The notes: generated by a model not told the origin, from the letters alone. A stretch of DNA of 64,000 nucleotides from Rahnella bruchi (GCF_003614975.1 NZ_QZWI01000018.1:1-64000); one strand, 5' to 3'. Positions 50,834 through 59,961 are shown, numbered from the stretch's first letter. Numbers and translations: made by a program.

Positions 50834-52869
50834 GCGAATTAATCGCCGAAAAAAACCGTATCCTCTGGCATTTCGATCAGCAAACGCTGGTGATTGAATC
50901 CTGGGGTGAAAACAGCCTGCGCGTTCGCGCCACCTGCCGGCCTGAGCTCAATGATCATCTGTGGGCGCTGCTGCCAGCGGACAGTCAGCCGCAAACCGAC
51001 ATCAGCCGCGGCACCGAAACGCTGAGTATCCGCAACGGCAACATTACGGCGACGGTGAATATCAAAGGGCAGCTGGCGTTTTATAACCAGCGAGGTGAGC
51101 TGATCCTCGAGGAGTTCTGGCGTCAGCGTTCGACGGTCGGTATCGGCGCGACGGAGAAGAGTCAGGACAAATACATCAGCGCGCTGAAGATGGATGCCCG
51201 CGAATTCAAGGCCATTCCGGGCGGCAAGCATCAGCTGACCGTGCGTTTTGAATCACGCCCCGACGAGAAAATCTACGGCATGGGGCAATATCAGCAAAGC
51301 TGTCTGGATCTGAAAGGCTGCACGCTGGAACTGGCGCAGCGCAACTCCCAGGCCAGCGTACCCTTTATGCTCTCGAGCCTTGGCTACGGCATGCTGTGGA
51401 ACAATCCGGCGATTGGCGAAGCGACGTTCGGCAAGAATATCACCCGCTGGGAAGCGCAGGTCACCGAGCAGATGGATTACTGGATAACCGTAGGTGATAC
51501 GCCCGCTGACATCATGCATCAGTACGGTCGCGCGACCGGCACCGCACCGCAAATGCCGGAGTACGCCACCGGTTTCTGGCAGTGCAAACTGCGTTACCGC
51601 ACGCAGCAGGAAGTGCTGGAAGTCGCACGGGAATACAAGCGCCGCCACCTGCCGATTTCGGTGATTGTCATCGACTTCTTCCACTGGCCGAATCAGGGCA
51701 CCTGGTGCTTTGATCCGGTGGACTGGCCGGATCCGAAAGCGATGGTCGCGGAGCTTAAATCACTTGGCATCGAAACAATGGTGTCGGTCTGGCCGACGGT
51801 AGACAGCCGCACGGACAACTACAAAGAGATGAAATCCAAAGGTTATCTGGTCAACACCGATCGCGGTGTGTCGGTGAATCTGGATTTCCTCGGCAACTGT
51901 ACGTTCTTCGATGCCACCCATCCCGGCGCACGTCAGTTTGTCTGGGAAAAGGTGAAGCAAAATTATTACGATCTGGGGATCCGCACTTTCTGGCTCGACG
52001 AAGCCGAGCCAGAATACCGCGCCTATGATTTTGATAATTATCGCTATCATCTCGGGCCTGTGCTGGAAGTCGGCAATATCTACCCGCAGAAATTTGCACA
52101 AGGGTTTTACGACGGCCTGCAACAGGAAGGCGAGCATGAAATCGTCAATCTGGTGCGCTGTGCCTGGGCAGGGAGTCAGCGATATGGCGTACTGGCGTGG
52201 TCTGGCGACATCCATTCTTCCTTCCACGCGCTGCGTAATCAGATTGCCGCAGGCCTGAACATGGGGCTGGCAGGCATTCCGTGGTGGACGACGGATATCG
52301 GCGGGTTCCAGGGCGGTAACGTCAATGACCCTGCGTTTCAGGAACTGCTGATCCGCTGGTTCCAGTGGGGCGTATTCTGTCCGGTGATGCGTCTGCACGG
52401 TTACCGCGAGCCGCAAATACAGCCGTCAGAACCGTGGCGCGACGGTATTGCGCAGTGCAACAGCGGCGCGCCGAATGAAGTGTGGAGCTACGGCGAAGAG
52501 AATTACGAGCTGATGAAAAGCGGCCTGTTCCTGCGTGAAAAACTGCGTCCTTACATCAGCCGCGTGATGCAGCAAGCCCACGAGAACGGCGATCCGGCAA
52601 TGCGCACCATGTTCTACCAGTATCCGGATCAGGCCGAAAGCTGGCAGGTGGAAGATCAATACATGCTCGGCGCCGACATTCTTGTCGCGCCGGTGCTGTA
52701 CGCGGGTCTGCGTGAACGCAAAGTTTGGCTACCGGCGGGGGAAAGGTGGGTGGCGCTCAACGGGGAACGGTATGAAGGTGGAAGGGCGGTTACGGTCGCC
52801 GCGCCGATGAGTGAAATCCCGGTGTTTGTGCGGGAATCGGCAGATCCGTCTGCGCGGGCGATATTGTAA
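50830..52869 (+). CDS. Glycoside hydrolase family 31 (alpha-glucosidase/alpha-xylosidase)
   Basis: A 679-residue cytosolic enzyme, without signal peptide. The N-terminal beta-sandwich holds ESWGENSLRVRATC; the barrel shows FHWPNQGTWCFDPVDWPDPKAM and the nucleophile aspartate in FWLDEAEPEY, and the acid/base region in AWSGDIHSSFHALRNQI. It is shorter than YicI (772 residues) and its WLDEAEPE replaces the usual DWTE-like motif, so it lies in another GH31 subgroup. Aromatic and tryptophan-rich substrate loops are intact. It is coupled to the GPH symporter. A strong terminator follows. Confidence 0.92.
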   Translation: MSELIAEKNRILWHFDQQTLVIESWGENSLRVRATCRPELNDHLWALLPADSQPQTDISRGTETLSIRNGNITATVNIKGQLAFYNQRGELILEEFWRQRSTVGIGATEKSQDKYISALKMDAREFKAIPGGKHQLTVRFESRPDEKIYGMGQYQQSCLDLKGCTLELAQRNSQASVPFMLSSLGYGMLWNNPAIGEATFGKNITRWEAQVTEQMDYWITVGDTPADIMHQYGRATGTAPQMPEYATGFWQCKLRYRTQQEVLEVAREYKRRHLPISVIVIDFFHWPNQGTWCFDPVDWPDPKAMVAELKSLGIETMVSVWPTVDSRTDNYKEMKSKGYLVNTDRGVSVNLDFLGNCTFFDATHPGARQFVWEKVKQNYYDLGIRTFWLDEAEPEYRAYDFDNYRYHLGPVLEVGNIYPQKFAQGFYDGLQQEGEHEIVNLVRCAWAGSQRYGVLAWSGDIHSSFHALRNQIAAGLNMGLAGIPWWTTDIGGFQGGNVNDPAFQELLIRWFQWGVFCPVMRLHGYREPQIQPSEPWRDGIAQCNSGAPNEVWSYGEENYELMKSGLFLREKLRPYISRVMQQAHENGDPAMRTMFYQYPDQAESWQVEDQYMLGADILVAPVLYAGLRERKVWLPAGERWVALNGERYEGGRAVTVAAPMSEIPVFVRESADPSARAIL

Positions 52870-52976
52870 TCGGGTTGCAGATGGCCGCTGCAACGGGGCG
52901 GCTATTTAGAACAGAAAGGTGACAGTTTCGGTTTCTTAATAACTGTGATCACCTGGCCTTTGGCGCCGAGCCGAAC

Positions 52977-53022
52977 CGAGCAGAGGGGAAAGGCTTTTCC
53001 CCTCTGCTCGCCTTCGCTTTTT
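52977..53022 (+). terminator. Strong terminator after the GH31 gene
   Basis: CGAGCAGAGGGGAAA pairs perfectly with TTTCCCCTCTGCTCG around GGCT, followed by CCTTCGCTTTTTT. The rest of the gap up to msrB (53245) shows no gene. Confidence 0.9.
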
Positions 53023-53244
53023 TACTGCCAGATGCGCTCACTGGGTATGTTTCTTGTAACACAGTGATAGCTGCAATATTCCACCGCTGCGCGGAGCCCT
53101 CCACTACCGCGATCTGACCGCCCTCCCAGCCCGCAGTGCAACTGCAAATCGATTTATCACAAAACTGTTAACTCTCCGCGAGGATTCCGTAATCCATCCC
53201 CTTGTAGTCTGATGCCATCGACAGTAACCGGATCGGTGACAATA

Positions 53245-53751
53245 ATGATTAACAGACGCAATTTCCTACTGGGCAGCAGTGCGGTTTCCGCGGTCGCGGT
53301 GATAGGGCTGCTCCCGACGTTTTTCCCACGCAAAGCGGATGCGCAGGCCAAAGCCGAAAAATTTGAATTTACCCTGACCGATGAGCAGTGGCATCAGAAG
53401 CTCAACGATGATCAGTACCATATTCTGCGCGAGGCGGGCACCGAACATCCTTATTCCAGCCCGTTAAATAATGAGCATCGTGTGGGTGAATTTGCCTGCG
53501 CGGGCTGCACTCTTCCTCTCTTTTCATCGGCCACAAAATTCGACAGCCATACAGGCTGGCCGAGTTTCTGGAAGCCGTTACCCAATGCCGCGCTGACCAG
53601 CCGGGATACCTCGTTTGGCATGGTGCGTGATGAAGTGCATTGTCGCCGCTGCGGCGGGCATTTGGGACATGTGTTTGATGACGGCCCGCAGCCGACCGGC
53701 CTGCGTTATTGCATGAACGGGCTGGCGATGACGTTCACCCCCAAAGCTTAA
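53245..53751 (+). CDS. msrB: Tat-exported methionine-R-sulfoxide reductase MsrB
   Basis: MsrB reduces the R form of methionine sulfoxide. The N-terminus INRRNFLLGSSAVSAVAVIG is a twin-arginine signal, so the enzyme is exported. The two zinc CxxC pairs are CAGC and CRRC, HTGWPSFW marks the substrate pocket and the catalytic cysteine lies in RYCMNG. ATG at 53245 is chosen as the Tat signal starts there; an upstream in-frame start adds eleven residues. It lies 18 bases before msrA. Normal E. coli MsrB is cytosolic, so the signal is the notable point. Confidence 0.92.
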   Translation: MINRRNFLLGSSAVSAVAVIGLLPTFFPRKADAQAKAEKFEFTLTDEQWHQKLNDDQYHILREAGTEHPYSSPLNNEHRVGEFACAGCTLPLFSSATKFDSHTGWPSFWKPLPNAALTSRDTSFGMVRDEVHCRRCGGHLGHVFDDGPQPTGLRYCMNGLAMTFTPKA

Positions 53752-53769
53752 TCAGTCAGGACATTCACA

Positions 53770-54507
53770 ATGAAAAATGCATCTAAAAAAGTGCGCAGCT
53801 TGCGTAATTACAGCCTGATAGCCGGACTGGTGCTGGCTTCGGCTTTTGCCTTTCAAAATAATGCCTGGTCGTGGGGCGGTGGAGCAGAACCGGCGGTGGT
53901 CATCCCCGCACCGATAAAAGATGAGCCTGCGGGAACGTCGCACAGCGAAACGGCTTTGTTTGCCGGTGGCTGTTTCTGGGGTATTCAGGGCGTATTCCAG
54001 CATGTGAAAGGCGTCACCAGTGCGGTGTCGGGATATGCAGGCGGCGAGGCGCAAACGGCCAGCTATGAGCAGGTGAGCAACGGCGATACCGGCCACGCAG
54101 AATCCGTCAAAGTCACGTTTGACCCGACGCAGGTGAGTTACGGTGAACTGCTGCATATTTTCTTCTCAGTGGGACATAACCCGACGGAGCTAAACCGTCA
54201 GGGGCCGGACACCGGCAGTCAGTATCGTTCGGCGGTTTTCCCGCTTAATCAGGCGCAGGCGGAAGTAGCAAAAGCGTACATTGCCCAGCTCAACGCCAGC
54301 CACAGTTACAGCGAACCGCTGGTGACGAAAGTGGAAAGCAGTGCACACTTTTATCCGGCTGAGGCTTATCACCAGAACTTCTTAAACGATAACCCGGATT
54401 ATCCGTACATCGTGGTGAATGACTTGCCGAAAATTAAAGATTTGAAACAACATTTCCCGGCGGATTATCGCGAACAACCGGTGCTGGTGAAGGGGGTTAA
54501 CCCATAG
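53770..54507 (+). CDS. msrA: Exported methionine-S-sulfoxide reductase MsrA
   Basis: MsrA reduces the S form of methionine sulfoxide. A long N-terminus with a hydrophobic stretch (YSLIAGLVLASAFAFQNNAW) is a Sec signal or anchor. The active site is GGCFWG at about 66-71, with GYAGG, HAESVKVTFDP, and the late EDYHQNF-like EAYHQNFLNDNPDYPY. Resolving cysteines of the E. coli type near the C-terminus are missing, so reduction may depend on other thiols. It is the second gene of the exported msrBA pair. Confidence 0.92.
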   Translation: MKNASKKVRSLRNYSLIAGLVLASAFAFQNNAWSWGGGAEPAVVIPAPIKDEPAGTSHSETALFAGGCFWGIQGVFQHVKGVTSAVSGYAGGEAQTASYEQVSNGDTGHAESVKVTFDPTQVSYGELLHIFFSVGHNPTELNRQGPDTGSQYRSAVFPLNQAQAEVAKAYIAQLNASHSYSEPLVTKVESSAHFYPAEAYHQNFLNDNPDYPYIVVNDLPKIKDLKQHFPADYREQPVLVKGVNP

Positions 54508-54520
54508 GAAAAAATAAAGA

Positions 54521-54542
54521 CGCCGCGGCGTTATCCGCGGCG
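54521..54542. terminator. Hairpin between msrA and the convergent PTS operon
   Basis: CGCCGCGG pairs with CCGCGGCG around CGTTAT, 14 bases after the msrA stop. A weak T-run (CTTCTT) follows. Confidence 0.7.
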
Positions 54543-54588
54543 GCTTCTTAAGGGGTTAACTGAACAGATTATCCGGATTTACCGTGGC

Positions 54589-54894
54589 TTAAAATCCGTA
54601 ACGGATAGCATCTTTGCTTTGTTGCATCAGCGCATCAATTTTTTCTGAATACCGCTCCAGCCCTTTGCCGTCCCCGGCTTCAGAACACTGGCGACGTCGC
54701 GCGTTATACGCTTTCATCAGTTGCGCCTGTGCAAATCCCGGTTTGCCGTAACAGGCCATGCTTTCCTCCCAGCAGGCAATTGCGGCATCCAGATCCTGCT
54801 GCGCCTGATACTGTTTTCCCAGCTCGTTAAGCGCTTTCGCCGACTCCTGAGGGGGCAGTTGCTGCGCTAAAATTTGCTCAATACGAGTGTCCAT
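54589..54894 (-). CDS. Small TPR-like protein at the end of the PTS operon
   Basis: A 101-residue helical protein. The stretch ALNELGKQYQAQQDLDAAIACWEES has the TPR spacing, and MKAYNARRRQC follows. ATG at 54894 is preferred because GGAGG lies eight bases upstream; ATG at 54900 would be too near. It starts 21 bases after the EIIC stop, so it belongs to the operon. No function is known; a role in the PTS pathway is inferred from place only. Confidence 0.7.
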   Translation of the reverse strand: MDTRIEQILAQQLPPQESAKALNELGKQYQAQQDLDAAIACWEESMACYGKPGFAQAQLMKAYNARRRQCSEAGDGKGLERYSEKIDALMQQSKDAIRYGF

Positions 54895-54914
54895 AATCAT
54901 GACCTCCGGCTCAC

Positions 54915-56180
54915 TTAATGGAAGAAGTTAAGGATATGACCAAATACCAGCCCGACGCTGATGACATCAGAGTCACTGAATGTTACGTTCGAGAAGCCAA
55001 ACTTACCCAACAGTGGCAGCAGCAACGCCGGCAGCAGAGTGATAAACAGGCCGTGGAAAATCCCGCCGATAATCGCGCCGCGACGCCCGCCGACGGCGTT
55101 ACCGAAGATGCCCGCCGTGCCGCCCGCGAAGAAGTTGGTCAGCATGCCCGGTAGGATCATCGCCAGTCCGAGGCTCGGGAACAAGAACATGCCGATCACC
55201 GAACCGATGGTGGTCGAGATAAAGCCGATAATGACCGCGTTCGGGGCATAGGGGAAAAGCACCGGACAGTCGAGCGCAGGAATGGCGTTCGGCACAATAC
55301 GCAGGGCGATACCGCGGAAAGCCGGGACGATTTCAGCCAGCAGCAGGCGGACACCTGACAGCAGCACGTAAACGCCGACCACAAACTGAATGGATTGCAG
55401 GAACGAATAGACCAGATAGTTAACGCTGTTGGCATAAGGCGCGATGACTTCCGGGCCTGCTGCAATTGCCGGGATCAGGTAAATCGGGATCATCACCACC
55501 ATCATCGACAGATAGGTGTCTTGCAGGAAAGAGAAGGATTGCGGCAGCTCGAAGTCTTCGGTGCTTTTACTGACATCGCCGGTAAGTTTCGCCACACCGG
55601 CCTGCACGATATAGCCGATAGTGCAGAAATGGCCGAGGGCAATGTCATCGGAGCCGGTAATTTTGCGCACAATCGGCTGAGCCAGCACCGGCATCCCGAC
55701 GGCCATTACACCGGCAATAATCCCGCCGGTCAGGATAAGCTCGGTACCGCGCAGACCGCCCATGTAGCCGATGACGGAACAGACCGTGGCCATCCACAGC
55801 GACGCCTGTCCGGTGAGGAAGATATATTTGAAACGGGTCAGGCGGGCAATCAGGATATTGACGATAAACGCCAGTACCATAATTAATGCCGTTTCACGCC
55901 CGAGAGTTTGCTGTGCGATACCGGCAATAGAACCGACGTCGGTAACAATCCCGCGCATATGAAATCCTTTCTGGAATATTTCACCCAGAAAGGTCAGGGT
56001 ATTAACAATTATGCTGGCACCCGAAAGCAGAACCAAAAAACCCAGAAGCGTTTTTAATGTACCGGTAATAACTTGCCCGGTGCTTTTCTTTAATGCGATC
56101 AGGCCAATCATGGCGATCAGTGATATTAATATTGATGCCTGGCCTAATACATCATTGACAATAAAGTGAAGGAAAGACAT
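54915..56180 (-). CDS. PTS EIIC component, ascorbate (UlaA/SgaT) type
   Basis: A membrane permease of 421 residues of the ascorbate-galactitol PTS superfamily. The start VNDVLGQASILISLIAMIGLI and the FFAGGTAGIFGNAVGGRRG segment are UlaA-like. UlaA takes up L-ascorbate, but related EIIC proteins carry other sugars. Partners EIIB and EIIA lie upstream on the same strand. GGGG precedes the ATG. The presence of a tagatose-bisphosphate-type aldolase instead of UlaD/E/F genes argues against ascorbate. Confidence 0.9.
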   Translation of the reverse strand: MSFLHFIVNDVLGQASILISLIAMIGLIALKKSTGQVITGTLKTLLGFLVLLSGASIIVNTLTFLGEIFQKGFHMRGIVTDVGSIAGIAQQTLGRETALIMVLAFIVNILIARLTRFKYIFLTGQASLWMATVCSVIGYMGGLRGTELILTGGIIAGVMAVGMPVLAQPIVRKITGSDDIALGHFCTIGYIVQAGVAKLTGDVSKSTEDFELPQSFSFLQDTYLSMMVVMIPIYLIPAIAAGPEVIAPYANSVNYLVYSFLQSIQFVVGVYVLLSGVRLLLAEIVPAFRGIALRIVPNAIPALDCPVLFPYAPNAVIIGFISTTIGSVIGMFLFPSLGLAMILPGMLTNFFAGGTAGIFGNAVGGRRGAIIGGIFHGLFITLLPALLLPLLGKFGFSNVTFSDSDVISVGLVFGHILNFFH

Positions 56181-56252
56181 AAGCGTCCCCTGTAGAGTTC
56201 ACGGTAATTGTTCTGTCGATTTATAAGTGTTTTTACTTTAAATAATAATTTA

Positions 56253-56558
56253 TTAAATGGCCAGATGTCCCATTTCCTGAAGGATAGGAGTCAGCTTGGT
56301 CTTTATTTCATTTTTATCAACCAGACGCTTCAGATAAATAATGTTGGCGTTGATTGTGTAATGCTGGAATTGCGATCTGAAGTTTTCGCCGGTCATAATA
56401 ATGTCGGCTCTCGATGACGTGGCACTGGAAATATCACAATGTGATAAATCGGCTTCCACACCCAAATCTTTTAACGCTGCTTCGATACTCATTTCACAGG
56501 CAAAACTGCTGCCCAGACCCGCACCGCATACCGCCAGGATTGATAGCTTTTTCATCAT
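56253..56558 (-). CDS. PTS EIIB component, ascorbate/lactose-like type
   Basis: A 101-residue phosphocarrier with the P-loop cysteine Cys11 in LAVCGAGLGSSFACEM. The helix-sheet pattern and DIIMTGENF follow the UlaB type. It transfers the phosphoryl group from EIIA to the sugar in EIIC. GGA precedes two adjacent ATG codons; 56555 is an equally good start. Confidence 0.9.
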   Translation of the reverse strand: MMKKLSILAVCGAGLGSSFACEMSIEAALKDLGVEADLSHCDISSATSSRADIIMTGENFRSQFQHYTINANIIYLKRLVDKNEIKTKLTPILQEMGHLAI

Positions 56559-56620
56559 TTTTCCTTACGTTCTTTGTAGGTGTTCATAAAGGGTTATGTT
56601 TATCTCTTTTCACTTCACGT

Positions 56621-57064
56621 TTAAAACTGCCGGATGATATCTAATGCTTCCTGTCTGTTTTTACTGCGTTTTAACCGCTCTGCCGCCTCGTCATCACAGA
56701 ACAGATGGGAAAGGCTGGCAATCATTTCTATGTGCGAATGGCTGTCCACAGCGGCCAGCGCGAAGATGACGTAAACCGGATCGTTATCTTCACTGCCAAA
56801 CTCAACGCCTTCTGAAACAATCACCAGGGACAGTGCCGTATGGTTAACCCCCTCTTCTGGCCGGGCGTGTGGCATCGCAATACCTTCGCCCAAAACATAA
56901 TAAGGCCCGATTTCCCGGTGCATATCATATATAGCCTGAAGATAACGGTTTTCCGCTGCGCCCGAATCAATTAACGGTTGCACGGCGAATGCCACTGCAC
57001 TTTTCCAGTCTTCTATTTTACTGATGATTTGCGTGTTATTTTCATTAATCCAGTCGCTTAACAT
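56621..57064 (-). CDS. PTS EIIA component, mannitol/fructose/ascorbate type
   Basis: A 147-residue phosphocarrier. The active histidine is His66 in GIAMPHARPEEGV. It receives phosphate from HPr and passes it to EIIB. GAGG lies before the ATG. The helix AVAFAVQPLIDSGAAENRYL is typical of this EIIA fold. Confidence 0.92.
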   Translation of the reverse strand: MLSDWINENNTQIISKIEDWKSAVAFAVQPLIDSGAAENRYLQAIYDMHREIGPYYVLGEGIAMPHARPEEGVNHTALSLVIVSEGVEFGSEDNDPVYVIFALAAVDSHSHIEMIASLSHLFCDDEAAERLKRSKNRQEALDIIRQF

Positions 57065-57270
57065 AATGCCTCTTCATAAGAGTAGGGTATTTTCTCAGTA
57101 TGATATTTAATTAAAATAAAAACTGTGATCTATCCAGTCCTGTTAGCCATCAATGAAAGATAATAATTTCAGGCGACCTGAAAGAATGAATGATAGCAGA
57201 GGTTTAACAACGTCCTGATATCAGAATTAACTTACTTTTTCGGTAAACGAATATTTCCTCTGGTCAGCTT
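57065..57270 (-). other. Gap between kinase and EIIA gene
   Basis: About 200 bases, AT-rich, without a gene. It could carry a second promoter or an mRNA-processing point within the operon. Confidence 0.4.
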
Positions 57271-57867
57271 TCATTGAATTTGTGTGTCGAATGAATTGAT
57301 TATCCACTGATGAATATCAACAATATTTACAGGCTTGTTTTGTCCAATAACATTCTGATCAACAGAATAAACTGGTCCTGATGTTATTGGCCGTGCATTT
57401 CCTGCGAGAATTTTTAATTCGGGAATATATTCTGCCCCGACATGTCCCGGTAAACGTTCGCCCAGTCGTGAGGCAAAACGTCTGGCAGCCAGTTCAGCAT
57501 CAATCTGGCACCAGATTTCCACGACCTGCGTGACGCCCGCCCGTTGCAGATAATCCTGCAAGACTTCCTGGGGCTGAAAACCAAACCACGCATCGACAAT
57601 AAAAGTGCTGCCCTGTGGTGCGCCGTCGATGATGTCCCAGATAACCTGATAGCTTGCCAGCCCAAGTACGCGGTTAAAAGGGCGGTCAACGTTCTCTAAT
57701 CGCTGAAGAAAAGGATTTTTAATGCCATCAAGCGACAGTTGCAGCCAGCCGCTGTGTGCAGAAAGCTCAACAGCGAGCCGGCTTTTACCTGACGCCGGGA
57801 TCCCGTTCACCAGGATAACGCGTTTGCTGGTAAAGCCATTTCGTGAGGCGCTTCTGTTATCAGACAT
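57271..57867 (-). CDS. P-loop kinase of the PTS/aldolase operon
   Basis: A 198-residue kinase-like protein of the chloramphenicol-phosphotransferase/AAA_33 kind. Walker A is NGIPASGKSRL near residue 22, preceded by RVILV; LQLSLDGIKNPFL supplies the catalytic aspartate and FIVDAWFGFQPQE the next strand. The lid has AARRFASRLGERLPGH. ATG at 57867 is chosen because AGGTGG lies before it; its first bases overlap the aldolase stop. A second phosphorylation of a PTS-made sugar phosphate would supply the bisphosphate that the aldolase needs. This role is inferred. Confidence 0.75.
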   Translation of the reverse strand: MSDNRSASRNGFTSKRVILVNGIPASGKSRLAVELSAHSGWLQLSLDGIKNPFLQRLENVDRPFNRVLGLASYQVIWDIIDGAPQGSTFIVDAWFGFQPQEVLQDYLQRAGVTQVVEIWCQIDAELAARRFASRLGERLPGHVGAEYIPELKILAGNARPITSGPVYSVDQNVIGQNKPVNIVDIHQWIINSFDTQIQ

Positions 57868-58795
57868 GTTCCACCTGTTGTGTTTGGTTATGTGCCGGTG
57901 CATGGAAATACTGTTGAATGACAGCCTGCAACTCGTTCAGACGCGGTACCGCCAGCGATTCCAGACGGGATTTCGTTGCGTTGCGATCCAGCGAAATGCA
58001 GTCTTTCCACAATGAACGGCCTGCGATAACGCCTGACGCGCCCTCACTCATGGCATCTGCGACTTGTTTGAGGAAAGTGGAATGGTCAACGCCCGCTGAA
58101 AGCACCGCCCAGGGCACGACCCCTGCAAGTTTGGTGATGTCAGCACAGGCTTGTTTGGAGCCCGGATAAGGCAGTTTTAGCACTTTCGCGCCGCATTCCA
58201 GGCAAATCTTCGTGCCGCCATAAATCAGTGACGGGACTTTTTCTTTATATTCTTCCTCGGTTTCGTTGTCGAGTTTATAGGTCAAAAACTCCACCACCAG
58301 CAGCAGGTCTTCGCGGGCGAAGTCCTCAATACACTGACGCAGAATATCAATGTTATGTCGGTTAGCGGCTTCCTGATCGGAGCGCAGATAGACCATGATT
58401 TTACCACCGGTCGCCCCCAGTTCACGTACGCGGCGTGCATCTACGTTAGCGACAAGGCGTGACAGACGATAACCTTCCGGCGAATTATCCCAGCCAGAAG
58501 CATCAAGGCCAATGAGCAGCGCGGTGTCGCGGGCAATAATCCCGTTATCCACCAGTTGCGGGACGGCGCAAACCGGATCGACCAGCACACAGGAGGCTTT
58601 ACTGGCGAGATATTGGGTGATGTCGGCTTTGATAAGCCCGAGTTCATGTTCTGAAATGGCAGATTGTTGCTGCGGGTCGCTGGCGAGCAGGCTGCGCATG
58701 GCGCCACGCTGGTCACAGGCGATCACCAGCATCGCACCGTTCTTGCCGCAAATCTGCTGATAACTGCGTAATTCTGAAGTAGACATTTTTGACAT
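57860..58795 (-). CDS. Tagatose-1,6-bisphosphate aldolase-like (LacD family)
   Basis: A class I aldolase of 311 residues. Family parts are LVIACDQRGAMRSLL at the start, VLVDPVCAVPQL, the VYLRSDQEAANRHN segment, FLTYKLDNETEEEYKEKVP and the lysine in CGAKVLKLPYPG (Schiff base). LacD-type enzymes split tagatose or fructose 1,6-bisphosphate, and related sulfo-sugar aldolases act on SFP; this sequence cannot decide. ATG at 58795 with GGAGA before it fits. It is the first gene of the operon, divergent from the SorC-type regulator. Confidence 0.88.
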   Translation of the reverse strand: MSKMSTSELRSYQQICGKNGAMLVIACDQRGAMRSLLASDPQQQSAISEHELGLIKADITQYLASKASCVLVDPVCAVPQLVDNGIIARDTALLIGLDASGWDNSPEGYRLSRLVANVDARRVRELGATGGKIMVYLRSDQEAANRHNIDILRQCIEDFAREDLLLVVEFLTYKLDNETEEEYKEKVPSLIYGGTKICLECGAKVLKLPYPGSKQACADITKLAGVVPWAVLSAGVDHSTFLKQVADAMSEGASGVIAGRSLWKDCISLDRNATKSRLESLAVPRLNELQAVIQQYFHAPAHNQTQQVEHV

Positions 58796-59028
58796 GGAAC
58801 TCTCCTTTGCGTGAAATTTATTACAGATGAAAAAATCTCGATTACACTGGACGTTCTGTCTTTGCCCCCTGACGAAAAGGGGCGGAAAATCGCGTAACAC
58901 GCCGTTTTACAAGGGTTGAAGCCCGAACCGGCACATTGCATTTTTACAGGTGTTGCGCAATAATCCCTCAATCGACGATTTGAGTGTAATTCATTACTGA
59001 AAGGAATTTCAAGCTGAAAGAGCCAATT

Positions 59029-59961
59029 TTGCAAGATATTGCAGCAACGCGTGCCATGATGCATCTGGTGGCGAAGCTGCATTACGAGTCTGATATGTCT
59101 CAGGTGGAGATTGCACGCAAGCTGGATGTGTCGACGGCAACCATTTCCCGGTTGCTGAATAAAGCCCGTGCGGCAGGGATTGTGCGCATCGAAGTGGTGG
59201 GTTTATCGTCGCCGGAAGACATGACAACTGACCTGATGAAACGCCTCGGACTCAGACACGCGTATGTGGTGGATGCGCCACCGGGCAACGTGCTGGGCGC
59301 GTTGGCGACACCGCTGGCTTCTTTGTTACAGGAAGCCGGTTTAGGTGCTGGATCAGTGCTCGGTATCGGCTGGGGAAGGGCCGTGCGGGAAGTGACGCTG
59401 GCGGGTATGCCGCGTCTGCCGGGCATTATGACCGTCGCGCTCAACGGGGGTATGCAACAATCGGCCCCGCATTTCCAGATAACCGAGTTCGTGCGCCGTG
59501 CGGCAGAACAGATGGAAGGCACGCCGTATTTTCTGCACGCCCCTTATCTTTCATCGGCGGAATTGCGTGATGCGTTTCTCGCAGACCCGAGTGTGCAGGA
59601 AATTATTTCACTCTGGGATCGGCTCGATGCGGCGATTGTCGGTGTAGGCCTGACGCATACCCCTAAACCGAGTGAATCCACCACGGCAACACCGGGTGAG
59701 CAGGCGCTGAGTGATGCAGCGGGGGATGTGCTGCGTCATTACTTCACCGAATCTGGCGATTTACTGCATTGGGAAGGGGAAGAAAGAATGATTGCCGCCT
59801 CGGCAGAACAGCTGCGCAAAACGCCGCTAACCATTGGTGTGGCCGCCACCCCCGAAAAAGCCGCGGGGATTATTGGCGCAGTGCGCTCAGGCATGATCAA
59901 TTCGCTGGTCACAGATGTGAATACCGCCCAGGCGATTCTGGACAAATTGCCGGTGGCCTGA
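59029..59961 (+). CDS. SorC/DeoR-type sugar-binding transcription regulator
   Basis: Residues 1-60 have the HTH pattern LHYESDMSQVEIARKLDVST and ATISRLLNKARAAGIVRIEV. The rest is a sugar-phosphate-binding SorC domain (GSVLGIGWGRAVREV, GIMTVALNGGMQ, LWDRLDAAIVGVG). It is divergent from the aldolase-kinase-PTS operon and probably controls it with the sugar phosphate as ligand. The start is uncertain: TTG at 59029 is used here, and a CTG at 59014 after AAAGGA would add five residues. The promoter gap of about 230 bases holds no clear operator. Confidence 0.88.
   Translation: MQDIAATRAMMHLVAKLHYESDMSQVEIARKLDVSTATISRLLNKARAAGIVRIEVVGLSSPEDMTTDLMKRLGLRHAYVVDAPPGNVLGALATPLASLLQEAGLGAGSVLGIGWGRAVREVTLAGMPRLPGIMTVALNGGMQQSAPHFQITEFVRRAAEQMEGTPYFLHAPYLSSAELRDAFLADPSVQEIISLWDRLDAAIVGVGLTHTPKPSESTTATPGEQALSDAAGDVLRHYFTESGDLLHWEGEERMIAASAEQLRKTPLTIGVAATPEKAAGIIGAVRSGMINSLVTDVNTAQAILDKLPVA

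Noticed and set aside
58810..58825. CRP-like site CGTGA-N6-TTACA before the aldolase gene
   Set aside because: It lies within 30 bases of the start codon, overlapping the leader, and has two mismatches; not a convincing activator site.
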